Origin: Maribacter algarum (ex Zhang et al. 2020)
GTDB lineage: Bacteria; Bacteroidota; Bacteroidia; Flavobacteriales; Flavobacteriaceae
Reading direction: 5' to 3'
Assembly: GCF_005885635.1 (NCBI RefSeq)
Contig: NZ_VATY01000002.1
Location: 806,001-870,000, forward strand
DNA: 64,000 nt
Shown here: positions 28,105 to 37,115 of the stretch, in pieces
Layout: every line of letters begins with the position of its first letter
Position numbering within the stretch: position 1 is the first letter of the stretch
Made by a program: the position numbers and the translations under genes
The notes under the pieces: generated by a model
What the model was told of the DNA's origin: nothing
Seen by the model: the letters and a program-made list of their open reading frames with translations, nothing else
Databases searched by the model: none

Positions 28105-28245
28105 AAGGTTTTGGAAATGTGCTGATTAAATATACTCAATATTCCATCTACGCCAAAAGATGTGCCGATTTGGTGTTGCTGAAGCAATCAAAAATAATCG
28201 TCGATGTCGCCGATGCAATTTCGGACTTTGTAGGATAAATTGAAA

Positions 28246-29850
28246 TCAAATTCGCGAAGCAATTAAATTATTGGGAATATTTAACTGCTCTTCCGAAAGA
28301 CCTACTGTTTTTAAAAAGCCGTTTGAGAATAACTTTTGCATGTCTTCTGATAAAAGCGCACTTCTAAAGGTCTTCCAAGTCGATGCATCGGCGCCATACA
28401 TATGATCTACAAGTCCGTTGAAACCCCAATCCGAATTTTTACCCCAGTGCATGGTAAAAGGAATATTATTTCCCTTCAAGGCCTGAATCATCTTTTTTGA
28501 AATTTCCTTAAGACCAATTAGTTTTTTTGATTTCTTCCATAACACACCATCTATTTCAATCATGCATGTTATTGGAAATCGCGAAAAAGCCAGGGTTGCT
28601 TTTGATTTTTTTACGAATCGCATGGCAAATATGCCCGGAATGGGGCCATCGTTTTTGGTGACATCTGCAAGAATTTTCAAAGCTTTTGAGGAGTCCTTAT
28701 GATCTACACCAAATGAAATAGCGAACGCCGGACCTTGATAAGGAGCATCCCAAAAGGTTTCTGCAAGTGTACCTATTGATACTTCATCGACATTTGGCAG
28801 GATAGCTTTTTCAAGACTTTTAATGAACAGTGGAATTGTTTTTGGAAATTGTCTACTAATCTGAATTATCAGGTTTATCAAATCTCCATACAAAGATGTT
28901 TTAATAACTGGAAACGGGTCCGGATAGGATTGCCTGTATGGCTTTTTGTACATGCATTCCACAACATATTTGCCATCATCTTTATATTGATTTATAAAAA
29001 TTTTATAGTGATAGGGCGTTTTCCCTTTTCCATTAACATCGGTTTCTCCTTCGATTTTGAAAGTAGAGTTTTTAAAATTCATGGTCTCTGCCAATTTCAA
29101 CGCAATCTTCTTATCTATCTTTCTGACATATCTTTTTAGCAAGAATAAATTTTGAGCTTCAATGACTACTCCATGAATAAAACCAAAGGCTCCTAATCCA
29201 ACGAGCGCAGCATTGAAAAGCTCGTCATTTCGAATTATTCTTGCCTTCAATTTTTGACCAAAGACATCATTAAGGGCAGGTTTGGTATGTCGCTCTAAAT
29301 AAACAATATCTCCAGGGTTGGGTCCAATAATCAAATTTAGTCCAACTACATAATCCTGTACAGAGCCTACGCCAAAGGCGGAACCATGGACTCCGGTTGA
29401 TATACACCCCGCTATAGTCTGACCATTACTAGCGCCGGTGGTCTTTAGTGATTTTCCATGGCTAGCTAGTTTTCCTGACACCTCTTTTATGGTATTCCCA
29501 CATTGAAACAAAAATAGATTTGAGGCATTATACGATGACATAGAATGCAGGTCTTGATCTGCAAATGTAAAATTCAAATTCATCGCACCATTGAAATGCA
29601 TACGATCCTTTTGATGGGCAACATTATTCATTGACCATGCTGAGCCATAGGCACGAAAGCCCTCACTTTGATTTTTAGCCTCTGTTATAAGTCGCTGTAT
29701 TTCTTTTGCTGCATCATTGTAGCGATCAAGTTTTGATGGCATTATACCAGAACCCTCTAATTTTGTTTTGTATAAAATTTTCAGAGGAAAAGGACCATTA
29801 TTATGAAGCGTATCCCATTTGTTAAGCGGATGTTTTGTAGTTGTTGCCAT
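28246..29850 (-). CDS. FAD-linked oxidase (aldonolactone-oxidase-like)
   Basis: A 534-residue protein without a signal peptide. Residues about 40-235 form a VAO-type FAD-binding domain: GASNGQTIAGCISTGVHGSA carries the GVHGS motif, where a His often binds FAD covalently. LVGLGAFGFIHGVVIEA closes this domain. The rest resembles the substrate domain of D-arabinono-1,4-lactone oxidases and other sugar/alcohol oxidases. It is followed in reverse order by a small lipoprotein gene six bases upstream, so the pair is probably co-transcribed. Confidence 0.85.
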   Translation of the reverse strand: MATTTKHPLNKWDTLHNNGPFPLKILYKTKLEGSGIMPSKLDRYNDAAKEIQRLITEAKNQSEGFRAYGSAWSMNNVAHQKDRMHFNGAMNLNFTFADQDLHSMSSYNASNLFLFQCGNTIKEVSGKLASHGKSLKTTGASNGQTIAGCISTGVHGSAFGVGSVQDYVVGLNLIIGPNPGDIVYLERHTKPALNDVFGQKLKARIIRNDELFNAALVGLGAFGFIHGVVIEAQNLFLLKRYVRKIDKKIALKLAETMNFKNSTFKIEGETDVNGKGKTPYHYKIFINQYKDDGKYVVECMYKKPYRQSYPDPFPVIKTSLYGDLINLIIQISRQFPKTIPLFIKSLEKAILPNVDEVSIGTLAETFWDAPYQGPAFAISFGVDHKDSSKALKILADVTKNDGPIPGIFAMRFVKKSKATLAFSRFPITCMIEIDGVLWKKSKKLIGLKEISKKMIQALKGNNIPFTMHWGKNSDWGFNGLVDHMYGADASTWKTFRSALLSEDMQKLFSNGFLKTVGLSEEQLNIPNNLIASRI

Positions 29851-29856
29851 TGTCGA

Positions 29857-30222
29857 TTAATTAGGATTTTCTTTCATACAGACATATTTGATTTTCACCT
29901 TGCGCTTTCTTCCAAAGGTTACGGCGCTAAGAAGTACACTCCCAAATGTATTTCTGTATTCCACAGTGTGCAATTTCCCAGAAGGGCATAAATCACTCTT
30001 TTTGATAAGTAAAGTGAAATCTTTTGTGGTGGCATTGATGCTAATAGTAGTATCTAGCTCAATAACTGCCATTCCCCTATAATAGTCCTCACGTACTAAT
30101 GGCACTTCGGGTTCGTAAGCTCCTTCAATACTTCTTAAACGAACTGAGTAGCACCCCTGAAGTAATAGGGATATACTAAAAAGGGTAAATACTAAAAAAA
30201 AGAAAGCTCTTGTAAGTTTCAT
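29857..30222 (-). CDS. small lipoprotein of unknown function
   Basis: A 121-residue protein with a lipobox LLLQGC (C24) and a short beta-rich domain ending in basic KRKVKIKYVCMKENPN. No family is recognised. Its stop is six bases before the FAD-oxidase start, so it is probably the first gene of that operon. The 235 bases upstream (30223-30457) show no gene. Confidence 0.7.
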   Translation of the reverse strand: MKLTRAFFFLVFTLFSISLLLQGCYSVRLRSIEGAYEPEVPLVREDYYRGMAVIELDTTISINATTKDFTLLIKKSDLCPSGKLHTVEYRNTFGSVLLSAVTFGRKRKVKIKYVCMKENPN

Positions 30223-30457
30223 GGCCGCCCCTTTATGTTCTCTACAAGCACATTAGAGTAGGTTGCAAGGGGAACCTAGAACTGGTTAGGTTAGCAATGT
30301 ATTATTTTTCTTATGGTTTTATAAGAGGAATTGTATAGATGGATTGGGATTTTGTATGAATAGTATCCCTTTGGCTAAATTATAGAATTGAAAAAGCCCT
30401 ACAAACCAGCATGGACCCTGAAATTGTAAAGCTCTTTCTACAAAAAGTGTTTGAGTA

Positions 30458-32392
30458 TTAAATTTTTACGATAATAAATTCTGTTCTTCTGTTACGTGTA
30501 TGTTCTTCTTCTTCACATTCGACATTGTCTACACAACGATTTAAGATGATGTTTTCACCTTGACCATCAAGGCGCAAACGATATTCAGATATTCCATTTC
30601 GCATTAAATAAGCGGCTGTTGCAAAAGAGCGGTCTTTTGAAAGACTTAGGTTATATGCATTTCTACCGCGACTATCCGCATGTGAGACTACTTTGACATG
30701 AACATTAGGATACCTTTTGAGATATGATACGACTTGGTCTAACTCGAGCTTATTGCGGTCTAAAGTCTCTGTTTTATTGAGTTTATAGAAAATGGGGTCA
30801 AGCCCTAAAATACTGATAACATCGCTGCCTATTTTTGGAGCAATGTTTCGCATCTTGATTTCAATTGATGGTTTGGTTTCATCCCATGAAGCCTTGAAAT
30901 CTTGAGCTTTGGCCATGTAATCGGTTTTACTGACATTGATAGTATACAATACATCAGCACAGTCAAAATTAGAACTTATCATTCCATTGGCATCTGTCTT
31001 ATTCGAAATTACAATATCTCCTTCCGGATTTTTAAACTCTACTAGTGAAGCTGCTAAAAGTTCATTGCTCTTATCGTCCTTTACAGTAAGTTGAAAGTTT
31101 CCAAAACAATTCCCTACCAGGGATTTGCTTTCAATAAACGTATATATGTCATCATCTCCTTTTCCCCCCTCACGGTTTGAAGCGAAGAATCCTTTTCCCG
31201 TAGACTCATCAATGATAAAAGTCATGTCGTCTGCCGGGCCATTTACTGGAGTCCCCAAGTTGATTACTTTGTTGTTCAGTACTTTTCCCGTCGCGAAAAT
31301 ATCTAGTCCGCCCAATCCCAAATGACCATCGGAGGCGAAGTATAAAACTCCTTTTTCAGTTACATGTGGAAAGGTTTCTCTTCCCTCAGTATTGATATTT
31401 GAACCCATATTTGCAGGAATACCAAAACTACCATCGGGATTAATATCTACCTTAAAGATGTCGGACATCCCTCTAGTACCGGGCATATCAGAAGCAAAAT
31501 ATAGTTTTGTTTCATCATGACTTAAGGCAGGATGGGCTACAGAGTAGCTATCATCATTAAAAGGCAACTCTTCAATATCACGCCAGTTTCCTTTCGCGTC
31601 CATCCGAGCACGGAATATCTTTAAGCGTACCTGACCTGTGGTATCGGTTTTGAATCCAATTCCCTCAACATTGTTCCTCGTAAAATAGACCGTACTTCCA
31701 TCTTTTGTAAAAGTCGCTGTTGATTCATGCAATTGGGCGTCCAATTTTCTTGAAAAGACTTCAGGTTTATAGAGTTGGCCGTCTTCCATTATGGCTGCCT
31801 TTATTAAGGTTAGGTAAGATTGACCTGTCCATTTATTTTTTGTCTCGGTGCTATTACCATTTCCTCTAGCGGAGGAGAATACCAGTTCATTCTTATAAAA
31901 AGCAGGAGCAAAATCAGCCTGCGGGGAGTTTGCACCAATATTTGCTAAGGAATAACGCCCAGAGGTTGCGGTAATGTCACGAAGGTATTCTGGTAAAGCA
32001 CTTAATTTCGCTGCTCTTGAATCATTTTCTTTGAGTTCGCGAAGTTCTTTCAATAATTTGTCTGCCCCTTCAAAATCATTACTATTTTTTAGGGCGGATG
32101 CCGTACGCGCATAGTATTCCGCAGGAACATTCTTACTCAGGGACAACATCTTCTGATACGATTTCAAAGCGTTTTTCAAATCGGAATTATAGTAGTAACT
32201 ATCCCCAAGTTTTTGATACACATCGAAGTCAGCTTTACCAGCGTCGACGATTTGTTCATATAAACCAATAGCATCTTTATAAGCAAGGTTTTCGTAATGT
32301 TTGTCTGCCTTTTTAAGCAAACGTTTTTGTGCGATTACTGAGCCTACACCAAGAACTAGAAAAAAGAATAGAAGTGTGATTATTTTTTGCAT
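30458..32392 (-). CDS. OmpA-family protein with TPR, PD40 and carboxypeptidase-regulatory domains
   Basis: A 644-residue envelope protein: signal (1-21), tetratricopeptide helices (about 22-125) and a PD40/WD40-like beta propeller (about 155-425). A carboxypeptidase-regulatory-like beta domain (about 445-515) and an OmpA C-terminal peptidoglycan-binding domain (about 530-644) follow, with VKVVSHADSRGRNAYNLSLS. This order is that of the T9SS-associated PorE-like proteins that follow porP/sprF genes in Flavobacteriia. It starts 20 bases after the PorP/SprF gene. Confidence 0.9.
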   Translation of the reverse strand: MQKIITLLFFFLVLGVGSVIAQKRLLKKADKHYENLAYKDAIGLYEQIVDAGKADFDVYQKLGDSYYYNSDLKNALKSYQKMLSLSKNVPAEYYARTASALKNSNDFEGADKLLKELRELKENDSRAAKLSALPEYLRDITATSGRYSLANIGANSPQADFAPAFYKNELVFSSARGNGNSTETKNKWTGQSYLTLIKAAIMEDGQLYKPEVFSRKLDAQLHESTATFTKDGSTVYFTRNNVEGIGFKTDTTGQVRLKIFRARMDAKGNWRDIEELPFNDDSYSVAHPALSHDETKLYFASDMPGTRGMSDIFKVDINPDGSFGIPANMGSNINTEGRETFPHVTEKGVLYFASDGHLGLGGLDIFATGKVLNNKVINLGTPVNGPADDMTFIIDESTGKGFFASNREGGKGDDDIYTFIESKSLVGNCFGNFQLTVKDDKSNELLAASLVEFKNPEGDIVISNKTDANGMISSNFDCADVLYTINVSKTDYMAKAQDFKASWDETKPSIEIKMRNIAPKIGSDVISILGLDPIFYKLNKTETLDRNKLELDQVVSYLKRYPNVHVKVVSHADSRGRNAYNLSLSKDRSFATAAYLMRNGISEYRLRLDGQGENIILNRCVDNVECEEEEHTRNRRTEFIIVKI

Positions 32393-32412
32393 GATTAAAC
32401 TTTGAGGTTGTA

Positions 32413-33360
32413 TTAAAAGAATCTGGGATATACTATTTTTCGTTTGTTGAACAATTCAACACGTAAGACGAGCTCGTATGAGCCTGCATTAAATTGGGTT
32501 GCTCCAAGAGAACTTGGTTCCCAATCATATGCAAAGCCTAATAAAAATGATTGTTTGATGCGATATGCCGCTTGTGCACTCACTCCTGAACCCCAACGAT
32601 ATGCAAGGCCTAAAGTCAGCTTTTCCTTAATTAAGAAATTGGTGGAAATATCTACTTGTAAAGGTGCTCCGGTAACTAATTTAACCAATCCTGCGGGCTT
32701 GAATTTTAAATTAGGGTTTAGCTGAAACACATAACCTGAAATCAAGTATAAATTGATACGTTCAGATGCTAAACTTGTAAACCCATTAGTGTCATCAGCC
32801 GATTTATCAAAATGTTTTGTTTCCAAAATGTTTGGCGCTGATAATCCTAAGTAAAAATTATTGGTGTAATAAAAGGCGCCTAACCCGAAATTGGGCGAGA
32901 ACTTATTATCGATATTATCATCTATCAAAACATCATTACTGGAATATTCATTTAAGGTCTCGAAATCGATATTTAATAGATGCCCTCCTGCTTTCAATCC
33001 AAAAGCTAGTTTCCCTTTTTTAGAAATTAGCATGGTGTACGAGTAATCAATATCAAAATAGGTTTCTTGAATAGGTCCAATTTTGTCATTCACGATGGAT
33101 ACTCCTATCCCTGAATTGCTTAGATTTCCCAAGGGAGTGTCAAAGGTCAAGGTTTGTGTTTCAGGGGCGCCTCCCACGCCAATCCATTGATTTCTATACA
33201 AGGCCGTAAGGGTCAGCCCATCCCTTGAACCAGCATATGCAGGGTTAATACTTAGCGTATTATACATGTATTGCGTGTACTGCGCTTCTTGTTGCGTATA
33301 CGATTGAAGACCTATTAGGAAAAACAGGATGAGAATATAATATTTAAAATGCGTTTTCAT
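32413..33360 (-). CDS. PorP/SprF-family type IX secretion membrane protein
   Basis: I chose the ATG at 33360, which gives the signal MKTHFKYYILILFFLIGLQS. An in-frame ATG at 33402 adds a poor N-terminus. The 315-residue product shows the family start QEAQYTQYMYNTLSINPAYAGSRDG, with the conserved NPAYAG, followed by a beta-barrel pattern. PorP/SprF proteins anchor type-B T9SS cargo at the outer membrane. It lies between the type-B cargo gene and the OmpA gene, the usual order. Confidence 0.92.
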   Translation of the reverse strand: MKTHFKYYILILFFLIGLQSYTQQEAQYTQYMYNTLSINPAYAGSRDGLTLTALYRNQWIGVGGAPETQTLTFDTPLGNLSNSGIGVSIVNDKIGPIQETYFDIDYSYTMLISKKGKLAFGLKAGGHLLNIDFETLNEYSSNDVLIDDNIDNKFSPNFGLGAFYYTNNFYLGLSAPNILETKHFDKSADDTNGFTSLASERINLYLISGYVFQLNPNLKFKPAGLVKLVTGAPLQVDISTNFLIKEKLTLGLAYRWGSGVSAQAAYRIKQSFLLGFAYDWEPSSLGATQFNAGSYELVLRVELFNKRKIVYPRFF

Positions 33361-33419
33361 TAGGCACGATTTAATTGGGATGATACGTTGACATACCATC
33401 ATTCTTTTTCTAGTTTGGG

Positions 33420-34700
33420 TTACCGGTTAATGTATAGGAAGTCTGATTGTTTTTTGATTTTTCCATCTGGAGTTTCATAGGAAAGGACATAGAAGTATAC
33501 ACCTTCGGGCAGTTGGTCACCTTTAGACACGGCAGTGACACTTGTGGATTCTCCACTGAAGAAGCGACCTCCTTTCCCATAGTCCTTTGTCTTGTAGACT
33601 ATTCCGCCCCATCGGTTGAAAACTTCTAGCTCGTTCGCTATCATCTTGTCAAGACCGTTAATGATGAAGACATCATTTTCGCCATCGCCATTTGGTGTTA
33701 GCGCATTAAAAATCTCAATGCCATCTTCAGCATTTGGATCGCTGTTGTTTTCCTCTAGATAGTCAGGAATACCGTCGTTATCAATATCTCCCAATTCATC
33801 TAAAGTCAGCACACCATCCCCATCATCATCATCATCTAAATAATTGGGAATACCATCACCATCTGAATCGTCATTGGTTGGGTTTCCATCGCCATCAATA
33901 TCTTCATCTATGGTATTTACTCCATCTCCGTCATCATCCATATCAAGATAATCGGGTATGCCATCTTCATCTGAATCGTCATTGGTTGGGTCTCCATCTC
34001 CATTTGTATCTTCATCTATGGTGGGTATTCCATCACCATCATCATCGATGTCTAAATAGTTGGGAAGCCCATCTGAATCAGTATCATCATTGGTAGGGTC
34101 TCCATCCATATTGACATCTTCGTCAATAGTATTTATAGTATCTCCATCATCATCTAAATCTAGATAATCAAGAATTCCATCGGAATCACTATCGTCATTT
34201 AAAGGGTTTCCATCTCCGTTTACATCTTCGATTTCAGTGATTACATGGTCGTTGTCATCGTCTATATCCTGAAAATCAGGAATACCGTCTTCATCACTAT
34301 CTTGCAATGTGTAATTGATTGTCTGCGCATCTGGTTGACTTTGCACTTGATCCGGAATTCCGTCCGTACCAAATGGACCATCAAGAATACCATCATTGTT
34401 CGGGTCTTCCGCCCCACTTCCAGATTCCACTGCATCTAAAATCCCATCTCCATCGGCATCTAAGTCCATTCCATCTACTTCTCCGTCCATGTCAGTATCC
34501 CTATTCGGGTCACCTTCTTCTTCTAAGGCATCAGGAATACCATCGTTATCATCATCTAAATCATCCGCATCAGGTACACCATCTCCGTCAAAATCACGTA
34601 CATTAATCATGATGTTGACCAATGCTGAATTTGAATCGCCATTACTGTCGTTTAAAGTGTATTGAAAAACATCAGCTCCGAAGAAATTTCGTTCGGGCAC
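33420..34700 (-). CDS. C-terminal part of a frameshifted type-B T9SS cargo (TSP3 repeats + gliding-motility C-terminal domain)
   Basis: A 426-residue frame that continues the ORF at 34652-36895 in another frame. Its first residues MPERNFFGADVFQYTL look like the end of a cadherin/Ig-like repeat, not a true N-terminus. Residues 37-318 are calcium-binding thrombospondin type-3-like repeats (DGDGIPDxxDxDDDGDG), including 36-residue tandem units. Residues 328-426 are the type-B sorting domain (FNALTPNGDGENDVF ... SDFLYINR). On its own it has no signal peptide, so export would need the frame to be restored. Confidence 0.85.
   Translation of the reverse strand: MPERNFFGADVFQYTLNDSNGDSNSALVNIMINVRDFDGDGVPDADDLDDDNDGIPDALEEEGDPNRDTDMDGEVDGMDLDADGDGILDAVESGSGAEDPNNDGILDGPFGTDGIPDQVQSQPDAQTINYTLQDSDEDGIPDFQDIDDDNDHVITEIEDVNGDGNPLNDDSDSDGILDYLDLDDDGDTINTIDEDVNMDGDPTNDDTDSDGLPNYLDIDDDGDGIPTIDEDTNGDGDPTNDDSDEDGIPDYLDMDDDGDGVNTIDEDIDGDGNPTNDDSDGDGIPNYLDDDDDGDGVLTLDELGDIDNDGIPDYLEENNSDPNAEDGIEIFNALTPNGDGENDVFIINGLDKMIANELEVFNRWGGIVYKTKDYGKGGRFFSGESTSVTAVSKGDQLPEGVYFYVLSYETPDGKIKKQSDFLYINR
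33801..34196. repeat. 108-bp tandem coding repeats
   Basis: About 3.7 copies of a 36-codon unit, with a more diverged unit before them (34197-34304), encode the repeat DDSDxDGIPxYLDxDDDGDG followed by xxTIDEDxNGDGxPTN. Amino-acid identity between units is high. Such DNA is prone to copy-number change by recombination. Confidence 0.75.
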
Positions 34701-36895
34701 GTATTCAAAAACTCATCACTAATCTCTGTGACAGTGCCATTGGAAGGCTGTGAAGTAATATCGTAATTGTCGGTATCTCCGCCATCAAGGCCAATAAGGT
34801 CGTTAAGAGAAACATCAATTTGATTGTCAAGGCCTGCGGAACTATTCTGGTTAATTTCCAAAACATCATTCGAAGCGACAGGAATTGTATTGGAATCTCT
34901 ATAATCTACATCGGCCCCAGGAGATTGTTTGTCTGGTAAAATCGTAGGGTCGTCTATATTTCCATTGACATCTGTATAGCCATTTGTAATATCTGTAACG
35001 GCATCTAATCCATCTTTATCTAAATCACTTTGAGTAAGTTGAAGTTCCGTTTCAAAAGTATCAGTTAAGGTGTCGTTATCACTGTCTACATCCAAGAAAT
35101 CAGGGAATAAATCACCATCTTTGTTTACGGGATTCAATCCCCCTGGATAATTGATGTCAACACCTTCAGCATCAAAAATGGCAGCTGGTGATACATAGGA
35201 ATTTGTTAGTTGGGCCTCTATATTATCAGGGATACCATCTCCGTCAGAATCAAGGTCATCTTGATTAATAATCCCATCTAAATCAATATCGAATTGGTCG
35301 CTGATGTTATCGTTATTAAAGTCAACAAAGCCTGAAAAATCGATATCCGCAAAATCAAAGATACCATCTCCGTCTTCATCTGCCATTGGAAAGAGACCCT
35401 GCTGTTCTACAGAATCAAGAATACCGTCATCATCGTCATCAAGATCGTCAAGATCAATAACCCCATCCCCATCGATATCTTGACAGCCATCAGAAATTCC
35501 ATTTAAATCTGCATCAGGACCAACCTCTTGGAAATCAGGAACTCCATTTGTAAAAAGATCTCTCGGTGTGGTATACCCTTGATCCATTTCACCGCTGGTA
35601 ACAGCACCAAACATATTTATAGTGACAGGAAAGGCTGAACCCAAATACCCATCTGGCATCGCCCCAGGAAGCGCATCTATAAAACCTGCTTCTGAGGTAT
35701 CATAGCAACCATCTTTATCAGAATCTAGCTCTAATCTGTCTGGAGTGAAGTTATTATCGGTATCGGTTTCACTAAAACGGTACCTACCACTATTTTCTTC
35801 CCCTGGCCCTTGCAAGTTATCTATCATACCATCATCACTAACTGCACCTATGATTCGCCCATCTTTATCAATGGGTTGTCCATGGCCAGCTTCAATAGCG
35901 TCGTAGATTCCATCGTTATCGGAGTCAACATCCTGATAATCTTTTATACCATCACCATCAGTATCAGGTGCAAATTCAAATTGAAGATTGATATCTGGAG
36001 CATTAAAACTTGAAATCGAACATTCATCGAAAAAAAGCGAATATTGTCTTGCAAAAGCCTGCTCGGTGGTCTTAATCAACTGAAATGTAAAATCTACGCT
36101 TTCAACGTTATTGATTTGCCAGAAACCTTGATATAAAGGATTAGTTCCAATGGAATTTTGATTAGCTGTACCATCTGCAGCAAATTCAATTACTCCTCCA
36201 CCCATATCGACAACGTCAATAGCAGTAGGGTTGTCAAGCGCATAAATACTTGGGCTATAGACTATATATGATTCCTTAACCACGTCTGAGGAATCAACGT
36301 CGTTAATTATCCCTCCAAAACTTTCTATCATTCTTGGGTTGTTGGTACCAGCGTCTACAAAACGAATATTGTATGTAATTCTTGGCTTTCCTATGCCGGA
36401 AAAAGTCATGTTGGGTTGAAATGCATCCACAAAACCTTCGTCAGTGTCATCAAGTTCATTAATAACCCCATCTACCATTTCAACTATGGTAAGCAAAGCG
36501 TCTGTTGCATCTATCGGGTTTACATCCGTAAAACGAAATACTTCACCCACCTCAAATAAACCATCACCATCACCAGACTCCTCTACAAAGTCAATGAATT
36601 TAAGTCTTGAGCCATTACACGTAAGAGGGTCGATTTGGACACCACCGACTTCTTCGTAATCTGATATTCCGTCATTGTCGTCATCTTGATCCTCTTCATC
36701 AGGAATACCGTCTCCATCAAAATCCATAAAGAATTCTTCCAGTAACATACTGGACTTTGATGCTATGTTACTTTCTATTACAAAATCACTATTTTTAGAA
36801 AAGAAGTTGGTTTCGAAAGTATCAGAAATTGATCCAAAAATTAAGCTTATTAGCGCTAAAGAAGTAAAAGTGCTTCTTAAATAATAAAAGTGCAT
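34652..36895 (-). CDS. N-terminal part of a frameshifted type-B T9SS cargo with TSP3 repeats
   Basis: A 747-residue frame with a signal peptide (about 1-25), a beta-sandwich region (about 75-290) and many DGDG-rich TSP3-like repeats (about 310-640). The start of a cadherin-like domain follows (about 660-730). It loses sense after GTVTEISD, where the other frame continues as VFEYVPERNFFG. The two frames together would give a protein of about 1160 residues ending in the type-B sorting domain. The gene precedes PorP/SprF and OmpA genes, the classic cargo-porter-anchor set. It may be a pseudogene or a sequencing error. Confidence 0.85.
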   Translation of the reverse strand: MHFYYLRSTFTSLALISLIFGSISDTFETNFFSKNSDFVIESNIASKSSMLLEEFFMDFDGDGIPDEEDQDDDNDGISDYEEVGGVQIDPLTCNGSRLKFIDFVEESGDGDGLFEVGEVFRFTDVNPIDATDALLTIVEMVDGVINELDDTDEGFVDAFQPNMTFSGIGKPRITYNIRFVDAGTNNPRMIESFGGIINDVDSSDVVKESYIVYSPSIYALDNPTAIDVVDMGGGVIEFAADGTANQNSIGTNPLYQGFWQINNVESVDFTFQLIKTTEQAFARQYSLFFDECSISSFNAPDINLQFEFAPDTDGDGIKDYQDVDSDNDGIYDAIEAGHGQPIDKDGRIIGAVSDDGMIDNLQGPGEENSGRYRFSETDTDNNFTPDRLELDSDKDGCYDTSEAGFIDALPGAMPDGYLGSAFPVTINMFGAVTSGEMDQGYTTPRDLFTNGVPDFQEVGPDADLNGISDGCQDIDGDGVIDLDDLDDDDDGILDSVEQQGLFPMADEDGDGIFDFADIDFSGFVDFNNDNISDQFDIDLDGIINQDDLDSDGDGIPDNIEAQLTNSYVSPAAIFDAEGVDINYPGGLNPVNKDGDLFPDFLDVDSDNDTLTDTFETELQLTQSDLDKDGLDAVTDITNGYTDVNGNIDDPTILPDKQSPGADVDYRDSNTIPVASNDVLEINQNSSAGLDNQIDVSLNDLIGLDGGDTDNYDITSQPSNGTVTEISDEFLNTCPNEISSELMFFNTL
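34708..34718 (-). other. site of the one-base frameshift in the T9SS cargo gene
   Basis: On the coding strand the sequence reads ATT AGT GAT GAG TTTTTG AATACG. Adding one G after GAT gives GAT GGA GTT TTT GAA TAC GTG, i.e. SDGVFEYVPERN, a smooth join into the downstream frame. The loss therefore lies next to a run of five T, between 34713 and 34718. Confidence 0.8.
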
Positions 36896-37115
36896 TTTTA
36901 GTTGGGTTATGTGTTTAATCCATCTAAAAACGCCGATGTATTACAAATATTGTCGATGAACTACATAATTTGTAGTATTTTATTTACAATTTTTGATATG
37001 AAATAATGTATTGGTTTAAAGCCTATTGCCGTTTCTCTGTATTTTACTGATGAATAATTCCATTTAAGTTGACAGGAATTTTTGAATTTTACCTTTTAGT
37101 TACAAAAGCAAAAAA

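Noticed and set aside
30394-30461. Short ORF (MDPEIVKLFLQKVFEY) upstream of the OmpA gene end
   Set aside because: Only 16 codons, no paralogue nearby and no recognisable leader.
33734-34665. Long + strand ORFs rich in His, Ser or Pro opposite the TSP3 repeats
   Set aside because: They are antisense shadows of the repetitive DGDG-coding sequence.
36960-36976. Inverted repeat ACTACA-N5-TGTAGT between divergent genes at 36895 and 37116
   Set aside because: Only six base pairs per arm, no regulator gene nearby and no match to a known operator type.
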